Shown in pieces: positions 16,553-28,500 of a stretch of 51,117 nt of DNA (within the stretch, counting starts at the first letter, position 1; each line of letters starts with the position of its first letter). Made by a program: the position numbers and the translations under genes. The DNA lies in NCBI GenBank assembly GCA_020630975.1, contig JAHDID010000026.1:17028-68144 (forward strand), read 5' to 3'. Source of the DNA: Verrucomicrobiota bacterium. GTDB lineage: Bacteria > Verrucomicrobiota > Verrucomicrobiia > Verrucomicrobiales > DEV007. Under the pieces are notes generated by a model. That model made no database searches, was not told the origin of the DNA, and saw only the letters and a program-made list of their open reading frames with translations.

Positions 16553-19500
16553 ATGAAAAAAATATTGGATATAATTCTTGGAAATTCTGATCCAAATTCT
16601 CCCAAACCAACCACTATTTTTGCAGAGCAACTGGAGGAAAGAGTCCTGCTATCAGCTACCCCAGTCGATCCTCAGACTCCAGCCGATTCCGACGCTCAGG
16701 CTGTAGCCCAGCACCAAGACGGGGTCGATCTAGAGGTCATCGATTCTCTCGCCAAAGCAGCCATCGACCGCTGGCGCGACGCAGGTATCACCGATGAGCA
16801 GGCCGCCGCCCTAGAGCAGGTCACCTACGGTCTGACAGATCTCGATGGTGCTCACCTGGCCTACGCCGAGGGCGACCACATCGCGATCGATATCGATGCA
16901 GCGGGAGCCGATTGGTTCATCGACAGCACTCCCCTGACAGATGAAGAGTTCGCCGCTGCCGATGGCGTGCTGACGGGCATCGATGACGACTCTGCCACCG
17001 CTATCGACCTGCTGAGTGTGATCATGCACGAGCAGGGCCATATACTAGGTCTGCTAGATGAGTACAGCGCTGATAGTGCAGACGACATCATGCACGGCGA
17101 GATCGATCTGGGCGAGCGACGGATCATCGACATGGGGCGGGCAGATGGAGCCGAGGCCTTTTCCCTAGATGGCATGCACTTTCTCGACTTCACCGTCACT
17201 ACCGATGCCGATGTCATCACCGGAGGTGCCACCACCGGCTCTCTGCGCGACGCCATCATCGCGATGAACGACTCTAGCGATGCGGTGAACAATATCTACC
17301 TAGGTACCGGTGTGCTCTACCAGCTGGGCCTGACTCCACTGAATGCCCAGGGGCAAGATGGCGAAGAAGGTGGCGACTTGGATCTACGCATGGAGAATGC
17401 CGAGACCCTCACTATCCATGGCGACGGCTCCACGATTCAGGCGGACTTCATCAATACCGTCAACCGCCAGGACCGGGTCTTTGATCTACATGGCTCGGGG
17501 ACGGTCCATTTCGAAAACCTAACCATCACCGGTGGCTCGGGTGGAGATGGAGCCGGTGTGCGTATCAATAACAACAATGCGACGACCCACTTCAATCAAG
17601 TGACTCTGGAGGGCAACTTGGCCGGACCAGATACTCTCACCAATACCAATGACGATCGCAATGGTGGTGCTGTCGAGACTCGAGGCAATACCACATTCAC
17701 CGATAGTCTGATCCAAAACAATGCCTCGACCCACCGTGGCGGTGGTATCTGGGTGCGCGGCGGCACAGCGGATTTCGTCAATACCGATGTGATCAACAAC
17801 GACGCCGGTAAAGATTTGAGCGGTACCCAGGTGCGCGCAGACGGTATCGGCGGTGCCCTGTGGGTATCGAGCGGCCAGGCGAGTTTCGACGCTGCGAGCA
17901 GCCTGACTCAAAACAACGCGACTGACCGCGGCGGGGCTATCTTCATCAGTGGTGTCAACTCCTCGGTCACTATGGATGGCACCACTCTGACTGACAATAC
18001 CGCAGAGAACAGCTCCGGCGGAGCGATCTTTCACGAAGGCGTGTCGAATAATGGCCAATCTCTACTGCGCCTAGCCAACATGACTGTGACAGGCAATACA
18101 GCGGATAGCAACGGTGGCGCTATCGCCTCGAGTTTTACCAATCACGTCGAGCTGGAGAATGTGACCTTTCGCAACAATGCTACCACTACCAATGGCGGAG
18201 CGCTCGCCTTCACAGGTGTGAACACTCAAGTCATACTAGACGATGTGACTCTGGACCAGAACCAAAGTGGCTCTCACGGAGGCGCAATGTATACCAGAGG
18301 TCAGGTAACGGTGCGCGATAATCTAACGATAACCAACAACACAGCAGGCGACTATAATGGCTCGACCAGCCGCGATGCTCGGGGCGGAGGTTTCTATATC
18401 GATCTAGCCAATAGTAGCTTCAATCAAGATACGAGCGCATTGGGGACGATCACCATCACAGGCAATACGGCCAACCGAGGTGGTGGCTTTTACAACATGG
18501 GCCAAGTGAGCCTGAGCAATGCCACCATATCTGGAAATACCGCTCAGTTTGAGACTGGCAGCAATGTCAATGAAACCGGCGGAGGTGGCGTCTATACCGA
18601 AGGCAATCTATCTCACACTCAGCTATCGAATAGCTCTATTATCAATAACACATCGGGGCGACACGCCGGAGGTTTCTACAACATGTGGAGTGCCCACACC
18701 GAGCTGACCGATACCATCGTAGCCGACAATACGGCCCTAGTCTCTGGAGGTGGCTTTTGGAACCGAGCCGACAATGGTCGGGGTGAGACTGCTACCGTCA
18801 CTATCGACAATGGCGGCCTGACCGCAGCCCAGCAGGCCACTAGCTTTAGCGGTAATCGCACCACCGGCCCTGGCGAGCAACAAACGGGTGGCGGCTTTCG
18901 CAATAGCGTAGGCACCGTGACCATGCGCAATCTCGACATCCAGGGAAATAGCACCACTGGCGACGGCGGTACCTTTAATAATGTCGGTGGTGGATTCCAC
19001 GCAGAAGGCAGCGGCGGCGATGTGACTCTGACCAATGTCAATATCTACGACAACCAAGCCGGTGGTGAAGGCGCAGGATTCTATGTGACCGACTCTACCG
19101 TCACGATGAACCGCACGACTGCGGGTGCCATCGAGGTGCGCGACAATGAAATACGCGGTGGAGGTAGCAATAACTTCCACGGTGGTGGCTTCTACGCAGG
19201 TGGCTCTGCGACTGTCGTCATAGGCGAGGGTACGGGCCATGCCCGCATCACAGGCAATATCGTGCCCAACGCAGGTAGCGGTGGTGGCTTCTGGGGCTGG
19301 CGCGAGGCCTCTATCACCCTACGCGGCACTGCAGCCAACCAGGGCGAGATCTCTGGGCACACTGTCGGCGGTCAGGGTGGTGGGTTTCGCATCCAAGAGC
19401 GAGTCAATGTGACGCTCGAGTACATGGATATCAAAAACAATAGCGCGGCAAGCGAAGGTGGTGGCTTCGCCGCTGCATCTGCCTCATCGGTCGTGACCAT

Positions 19501-22500
19501 GTCTAATGGCAGTATCGAAGGCAATACCTCTAGCAATAGTGGAGCTGGCGGCTACTCCCAAGGTATCCTCAACTTCACTAATGTCGATATCACTAACAAT
19601 GAGATAACCACGACTAATGTCGATCATCGCGGGGGCGGCCTGAACCTCACATCCACCGCATCCGGTACATTGACGGATGTCAATATCACCGGCAACCACG
19701 CTGCCCGCCATGGTGGTGGATTCTGGTCCGAGTCTCGCGACCTCACTCTGACTTCTACCGATGGTAGCCACCAGATCGCCAATAACACTGCGGCGATGAA
19801 AGATCCCACCACCGAGGACAATGCCACTCTCGGCTATGGCTCAGGAGGTGGCTTCTACTCGACAGCAGGCTCGGTGACCACTATCTCAGACTACACCATC
19901 AGTGGCAATATCGCCTCCGAGCATGGTGGTGGCTTTCGCACCGATGGCTCGGTGACGCTGAACGATGTGATCATCGATAGTAACTCAGCACAGGAGGAAG
20001 GCGGTGGCTTTGCCGCTCTCAACAATGCCGCAACGGTAGTGATGAATGCGTCAACGGCACTGGTATCCAGCGTCATCACCAACAATCGTGTCGGCGATCC
20101 GACACCGCGAAATAACAATATCTGGCGATCTCGTGGTGGTGGTTTTGGCAACCGCGGTACCGTCGAGCTAAACGGCATACGCATCGCCAACAACGCCACC
20201 GAAAGCAGACCCACCGGCACCAACGACGACCGCAATGGTGGCGGCTTTTTCAACGAGAGCTACTCCGCCACCGTCACCCTCAATAACAGTCTAGTAGAAG
20301 ACAACACCGCAGCTGGAAACGGTGCAGGCTTTTACAATACCCAAGGCACCGTGACATTTGACAACTCCGATCTGCAGAATAACGAGATCGTCGGCGCCAA
20401 TCAACGCAGCGGTGGCGGTTTCCTAAACGCATCTCAGGGCACGGTAAATTTCGTCAATGGCTCTGACATCACTGGAAACATAGCTACCCACGATGGTGGC
20501 GGCTTCTACAATACTACCTCGGGCGTAGTGAATATCGAAAATGGAACCGTATCGGGCAACCGACTCGATGGCGCGAGCAATACCAATAACTCTGGCTCAG
20601 GCGCGGGCTTCTTTAACATCGGCGGAGCCAGCAGTGTGGTGAACTTTACCAACTCCACTCTCACCGCCAATATCTCCCACAACCACGGCGGAGGCTTTTG
20701 GAATCACAACGAGAGTGTCGTCAACTTCGACAACACAGCTGTCACCGCTAACGAAGCTGAAAGTGGTCAAGGTGGTGGCGGGTTTAATAGAGGCGTCGTC
20801 AATGCCATCAACGGAACCAATATCGACAATAATACCGCTAGCCAACACGGTGGTGGTATCTCGTCTGATCAAACTTTCTCAGAAGTTCACTTGGTCGACT
20901 CTACGATGAGCGGCAACCAAGCCGGTATCCACGGAGGAGCTATCAGAAATGTGGGTACACTTACCACACTGCGCTCTACACTGAGTGGAAACAACGCAGC
21001 GGATGTCGGTGGAGCCATATGGAACCAAAATGCAGCAGCCAATGCTACACTCTCTGAATCCATCTTAGACAACAATACAGCAGCTGGTAGAGGTGGTGCT
21101 ATATTTAATAACGGCGGCGGTAATCTATCTCTAGATCGTGTCACAATCGCAGAGAACCAAGCCGGTAACAATGGCGGCGGTATCTATCAGGAAGCCGACA
21201 ACTCAACCACTACCGGTACGAATGTCACCATCAGTACCAACACCTCTACTAACCAAGGCGGTGGTATCTACAAGCAAAACAATGGTAGCTTTACCCTGAC
21301 TCACGCCACCATCGCGAACAACTCTGCCACTAACGGTGGCGACGGTATCCAAGGCAACCAGAATGGCGTCGACCTACACAGCTCACTCGTGGTCAACAAC
21401 GATACAATAGATGTAAACGGCACCGTGAACCTAAACGACTCGTACGCCGGTGCTGAAACGATCGGTGCACTCGCCAACAATGGTGGCTTCGGCAGGACCC
21501 ATGCCCTCACCACAGGTGTCAGTACCAATGCCATCGATGCCGCCACTGGCTCGACCACGGCAATCGACCAAATCGGCACGGTACGCCCGCAGGGCAGTGC
21601 CGCCGATCTCGGTGCCTTTGAGGTACTCGACCCTAGCCCTATCATCGACACTTTCACCATCCCCACTTTCGAGTCGATAGGTGCCACCGCCACCCTGGCG
21701 GCTACAGCTAGCTCTGGAGATGCGCCCCTCACCTACACCTGGACTATCACAGACCCGAGCGGCACACCACAGACACTCACTGGCCCATCCGTCTCTGTGC
21801 CCGGCCTAGTAGAGGGAGCCTACTCCGTGCTGCTGACTGTCAGCGATGTAGATGGCGACCTAGCCACTCAGACCGGCTTTTTCGTGGTAAATCCCGCACC
21901 CATCACAGTCGCCGATATAGGCAATCTGAGGACCGAAATCGATAATGCCAACCAGGATAACACTGCCGCTACCATCACCCTATCTCTGGCTGCGGGTAAC
22001 TATGTATTTGGCAGTGCAGCCGACCACGCCACTGGCGACGACTGTGGCAATGGCGATACCGATACTTTCGTCGGCGACTTCGACATCACTCGGACCAGCG
22101 GCACCGTCATCATAGAGGGCGCTACTACCAATGCCGCCGACACCGTGATCGATGCTGCTGCATTCGATCGGGTGCTACAGACTCATGCAGGTACGGAAGT
22201 GATTTTACGAAATCTCACCATCACAGGCGGCCAGTCCTGTGCCAACAATCACCATGGTGGTGGCATCCGCAATGCGGGCAATCTAACACTGGAGAATGTC
22301 ACCGTCACCGACAATGAGACCTTCGGCTTTGCTACCAACTCTGACGACAGCGGTGGTGGTATCTTCAACGACACCGGCTCCACACTCACCGTAATCGGTG
22401 GCGAGATATCCAATAACCGAGCCGAGGCCGATGGCGGCGGTGTCTTCGCCAGTGTCGGCTCTACCGTATCCATCGATGGCACGACTATCCGTGACAATGT

Positions 22501-25500
22501 CGCACTCCGCCATGGCGCAGGTGCCTTTGCCTCTGTCACATCGAGTATCTCAGTGGCCAATGCGACTCTCACTGGCAATACAGCAGGTATACGCGGTGGC
22601 GGCTACTACAACGAAGGCACCTTCACCGTGACTAGTACTCAGATCACCGACAACGAGATCAACATCGATAACAACGGTGGCGGCGCTGGATTTTGGAATG
22701 CGGCCAATGGAGACACTTCCATCACCAACTCCCGCCTAGCAGACAACGAGGCATCCAATGGCCGCGGTGGAGCATTTGTGAATAGTGATGCCGGCCAAGT
22801 CACGATAACCAATACCGACATCGTCGATAATACCTCGCGCTCTGATGGAGGTGGCTTTTATAATACCAATGCCGCTGGAGTCGTGACTATCACCAACAGC
22901 ACCATCAGTGGCAATGAGTCGCGACTGGCCCACGGTGGAGCCTTCCGAAATGAAGGTATCGTAAATCTGGAAGACGTCGAGATCACTGGCAACCAGACAT
23001 CGCCAAACAATGATGATGGTTCCCCTAACTCTGGCAACCTCGACCGCCGAGGTGGTGGCTTCTACAATGGCATAAGTGGCAGAATCAATGCCATCGATAC
23101 TAATGTCACCAACAACGTATCCGCAGGCCCAGGAGGTGGCTTCTTTAACGACTCTGGTACCATAACCTTTTCGGTCGACGACAATGCACAGACATCGATT
23201 TCGAACAACCGAATGGCAGGCGTACAGATCGATCGTGTGGGCGGTGGCTTTTACAATACCGGAGCCATTACCTTCGACAGCGTGGCCATCGACAACAATA
23301 CCGCCACACGCGAAGGCGGCGGCTTTTTCAACGATCTGAATGGCTCCGTAACGGTGACCACTGGTGGCACCATCGCCAACAACGAATCGATAGAGAGCGT
23401 CGGCGGTGGATTTGAAAACCGCAACAGCGCTACCGTCACCCTGACCAATGTACAGATCGATAAAAACACAGCCCTATCGAGCGGTGGCGGCTTCCGCAAT
23501 ATCGATGCAGGCGTAGTGACGATCAACGGTGGTCGGGTCAGCGAAAACCGTGTTACCGCTGTCAGTGCGGTCGGCGGTGGATTCCAAAACAATAGCACTG
23601 TCATCATGACCGACTCTGCGGTCACCAATAACCACTCCGATGCTGGCAGAGGCGGCGGTATCTACCAGGGATCGCTGAATGGCTCAACCACACTTACCAA
23701 TACATCAGTGACCAATAACACGGCTGCAGACGATGGTGGCGGTATCTTCCAGTCGCGCGGGGTGCTCACTGTCAATGGGGGCGATATTTCCTTCAATAGC
23801 ACAGGTTCCGCCAACGATCGCTTCGGTGGCGGCCTGTTCATGGAGACCGATGCGACAGCCCACCTCACCGATGTGAACATCGAGTTCAACCAATCCGGCG
23901 ATGGCGGCGGTGGTATCTTCGCTCAGAGCGGATCAGTCATCAATGCCACCAATCTAGCAGTCGACAACAACCGTACTCTAGGTAGCGATAACATCACCGA
24001 TGCGCATGGTGGCGGCATCTACATCACCGGTATCACTTCCGAGCTAAATATATCGGGAACCTTCTCAGCCTCCAAGAACGTGGCAGCTGGATCTGGTGCA
24101 GGTCTATTCCTAGTGGGTGCAGACTTCACCGCAGCGGCTGGCACCACCGTGCAGATCGACGAAAACCAAGTCGCGCGGACCAACTCCAACGGTAATGAGA
24201 TCAATCCCAATAATGGCAATGCCAACGGCCACGGTGGCGGTATCTTTGCCGGAGGTGTCTCGCAGATCGATCTATCGCAGGCCAGCGTGGTCACGATCGA
24301 TGAGAATGTGTCGCGCAGCCAGGGTGGCGGCGTATTCCTCAACAATGAGTCCAGTCTGATCATCGGCACCGCTGGCGCAAATCCTAGCCAGTATTCATCC
24401 ATATCCGACAATGAATCCCGCTTCCATGGTGGCGGTGTCCGTGCTAGCGACGACAACCTAGTCGATATCAATAACGCTCGTATCGAGCGCAATATCATCA
24501 ACGGCCCAGACAATGGCACCACTAGCAACTTTACCAGTGGTGGCGGTATCTTCGCCTCTAGCCGAGCAGAGGTCAGACTAGATCGGGTCTCTGTATCCAA
24601 CAATGTCGCCGACTACGAGGGTGGAGGTATCTACAGTCAGGGCAATCTCACTATCAACGAAAGCCAGATCAACGACAACCGCGCCCTACGCCGGAGCGGT
24701 GGCGGCATCTTCCACTGGCGACCTCACGATACGGTAGGTCTCGGTGCTGGCGCTACTATCACCAATAGTGAAATCGCGAGAAACTCAGCGTTTGGCGAGG
24801 GCGGCGGCTACTATGGCCAGCGTATGGATCTGGTGGTAGATAATACCACTATCGAGTCAAACGACGCAGGCCAGCATGGTGGCGGTCTACTACTGACAGG
24901 CACAGTCAGCAATGTCACCATGACCAACTCGACTATCAGTGGCAATGAGTCACTCGGTGGTCAGGGCGGCGGTATGCGCCTGGATGACGGCTCTGCTACC
25001 TACACCTTTGCCCATGTGACCGTGGCGAACAATATATCGGCACAGCGTGGCGGCGGTATCCACAGGCAGAATGGTACCACGACGCTGGAGAATAGCATCA
25101 TCGCAAACAACACCGCCAACGATGGTAATGGCCATGACCTGAGCGGCACCGTGACAGGAGCGGGAGCCAATCTGCTCTCGAATAGCGCCAACGCCACAGT
25201 CAATGGCGGCACTCTCATCGTAGACGATCCACAGCTAGGCGAGCTCGCCTACAATAATCCCACCGATATCGCCTCCAGCGAGCTATTCGTAGACGGTGTG
25301 TACAATCGGACTCATCTGATCTCTGCCACAGGGCCTGCTGTCGATGTCGCGACCGCATCGAGCACTGTCACCACCGATCAGCTCGGCCAGAGCCGCCCAC
25401 TGACATCGGGAGCCGCACACGACCTGGGCGCAGTCGAAAATAGACCACCCGAGATTCAGGGAACCGGCCACATCATACTGGATGTCAACCGCACAGCAGA

Positions 25501-28500
25501 TCCATCGGCGTTCAGCGGCTTCCTATGGCAGCTCGTCAGTCCCGCCGGCACCACCCCGGCCGATATCGATCCTGAGGCGGGCGATTTCAATCTAGATGGC
25601 AATTTCTTCGATGTCGATCAGCTCACCTTCGCGATAGTCGGGCCACTCGCCGTCGGTGCCGATGGCATCGATGGAGGTGGCAGCCCTGCTACCGATGCAG
25701 GCACCCTGACATTGATCGATCCCAATACAGGGGAATTCACCTACACACCACCACTCGATCACTCTGGTCCGACAGACTTCGCTAATTTCCGCATCTCAGT
25801 GACTGACAATCCGGCCGACCCGACTCGCACTCAGTTTGCCGATATCAAGATCTGCATCCTCGAAGGTGCGATCCCGCCAAACATCATCACCCAAAATGTC
25901 GTCGGCACAGAGGGGACCACAGTGCCTTTGGCGATATCTGCGGCTCTAGTCGACAATGACGGTTCTGAAACCTTTGTCGATATCGGCACCGCTGCTGTCG
26001 GCACTCCAGCAGAAGTCGTGCTAGAGGGTATCCCAGGCGGCTTTATCCTACTCGATGGTAGTAGCAATCCTATCGGGACTAGGGATAATACAACTGGCGA
26101 TTGGTATCTCAATGTCAGTGATCTCAGCGGCCTACAGCTACAGATAGCAGACGATCCACCATCGACACAATTCACCGTCACAGTGCGGGCTACTTCATTC
26201 GAGTCGCGCGATAGTAGCACCGCCGAGGGCACTAGCAGCTTCGTCGCTACCGTGACCAACGAAATACCTACCTACACCAATGTCACTTTCACCGAGCAAA
26301 GCGGCACCACTTACCCCGGTATCGCCAATGGTACGACCATCAATACCCTCGACGAGGGAGAGCAGCTATCTGTAGCAGTCAACTTCTCCGACCCCGGCTA
26401 CGATCTACCTAGTCAGGGCACTTCCGAGTCATTCACCGCCGAGATCGACTGGGGCGATGGCACCGTCGAGCTAGTCACTGTCACCCGCACCCCTGGTGGG
26501 CCCGGTGTCTTGACCACAGGCTCCTTCAGCGGCGACCACACCTACGCCGACAATGGCACCTACCTAGTGCGCATGAAGGTGCTCGATGACGATGCCGGTC
26601 TCGGTATCTTCGCCACTGTCGTCGAGGTCAATAGCATCACTCCTACCCTGAATTCCTTCACCGTGAATGGTACAGATGCTCTGAGTGCGAGCTCGGTATC
26701 TGGCATCGACGAGGCAGGCTCGATCGCTCTGGCAGGCACGTTCTCCGACCCTGGTTTTGACAATCCGGGCAGCGCGGTGAATGCGACCGTCGAAAATTTC
26801 CGCATCAAGGTCAACTGGGGCGATGGCATCGTCGAGGAGTATAACAATATCAACGAAGTCCCAGGTGGACCCAGTGTTCTCACGACTGGTGACTTCAGCG
26901 GTATCACCCACCAGTACGCAGACAATGGTACCTATACCGTGACCATGGAGCTGATCGACGACGATGGTGCCACAGCGACGGAGACATTCTCGATCGATGT
27001 CGACAATGTGCCGCCATTTTCCACCGGGTTAACCGCTACCCTACCTGGTGGCGGCACCATTTCACTACCCACCACATCTGTCGCTAATGGCGCGACCACT
27101 GGAGGAACGATCACTCTGCAGGAGAATCAATCCATCGACCTGAGTGGTATCATCGGCGACGAGGCATTCGACCGCACGCCTAGCTTTGTCGACAATCCAG
27201 ACAACGACCCAACTAGAGCGACGACTGAGACCCTCGCCGTCACCATCGACTGGGGACTGGGCGGTGCTCCTGTCGCTGCCACCGTCAATGCAGACGGATC
27301 GATCACTACCTCGACAGCAGGCGACTTCGCAGCTGTCACTAGCCCGCTCTACACCACTGGTGGCCTGTACAACGCGAGTGTCACCATCACAGATGACGAT
27401 GGCGGCACGACAGTGATCCCCTTTCAGGTAGAGGTAGGTAATCTCGCCTTCACCCAGATCGATGTGAATGGCACCTCGGTGCTAGGGGGCACTACCGTGG
27501 TGCTACCGCTAGCAAATGCGACGAATGTCGATTTCGACGCGGCCTTCTTCTCACAAGTCGCTGACCAACTCAGCGACTACACACTCACAGTCGACTTTGG
27601 CGATGGCTCGCCACTGCAGACACCCACTCTATCTGCTACCAATCCGGCCAGCACCCAGGCAGGTGAGTTCGACGATCTACATACCTACACAGCTACCGGC
27701 ACCTACACCGTGACGATGACAGTGGCGAATCCCGACCCAAACATCGGCTCGACTCAGCGCAGCTTCAATGTGGTGGTAGACGATCTCGCCTTGACCAGCT
27801 TCACAGCTGAGGGCACCGCCCTACCAGCCAATAACATAGTGAATCTGCCGACCGGCGACACCTTGGATATCAATGCCATCTTCTCCGATAGTGTCATCGA
27901 CCTGACCACACCTGGAGAGACCATCGTCACCATCGACTGGGGCGAGGGTAGCGGTGTCGAGCCTGCCACCATCACCTCTGCCGGTACGAATGCCTTCACC
28001 ATCGCCGATTCAGAGCAGTACAGCGCAGCAGGCACCTACACCGTCACGCTTACCTTTACCAATGCCAACTTCCCCACCCCTATCACCCAGACATTCACCG
28101 TAGAGGTGCAGGACGAGGTGGCCCAGATCGTGGTCGATAACCTCGGGGTCACTCCATCGAGTATAGACATCGGCGAGGACGGCACTACCGATAGCTTCAC
28201 CATCGGACTGGATACCACACCGACCTTCCCCGTTACTGTCACACTCACCCCATCTAGCGCAGAGGTCGATATCGGGGCCGGTGCCGGCGTCGCTCGTACG
28301 CTGACGTTTTCAGACACCTCGCTGTCTACCATCTCAGTCTCCACACCTAATGACTTTGTGCCTGAAACCACTGAGACACCTCTCATCAGCGTAGCCGTGA
28401 CAGCTGGCAATCCTACCGACATCCTTGTCGATGGGATCAGCCAGTCTTCGGCGACCAGTGCATCGATGACAGTCACGATCACCGATGATGACGTGGCTGG

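Noticed and set aside
17519-18058. Minus-strand open frame within the first beta-helix
   Set aside because: Repetitive GGTGGC coding sequence on the plus strand naturally leaves the opposite strand free of stops; no family features.
17220-25440. Regularly spaced GGTGGTGGC-type DNA repeats suggesting a CRISPR-like array
   Set aside because: The spacing is irregular and the repeats are codons for the GGGF turns of the beta-helix protein.
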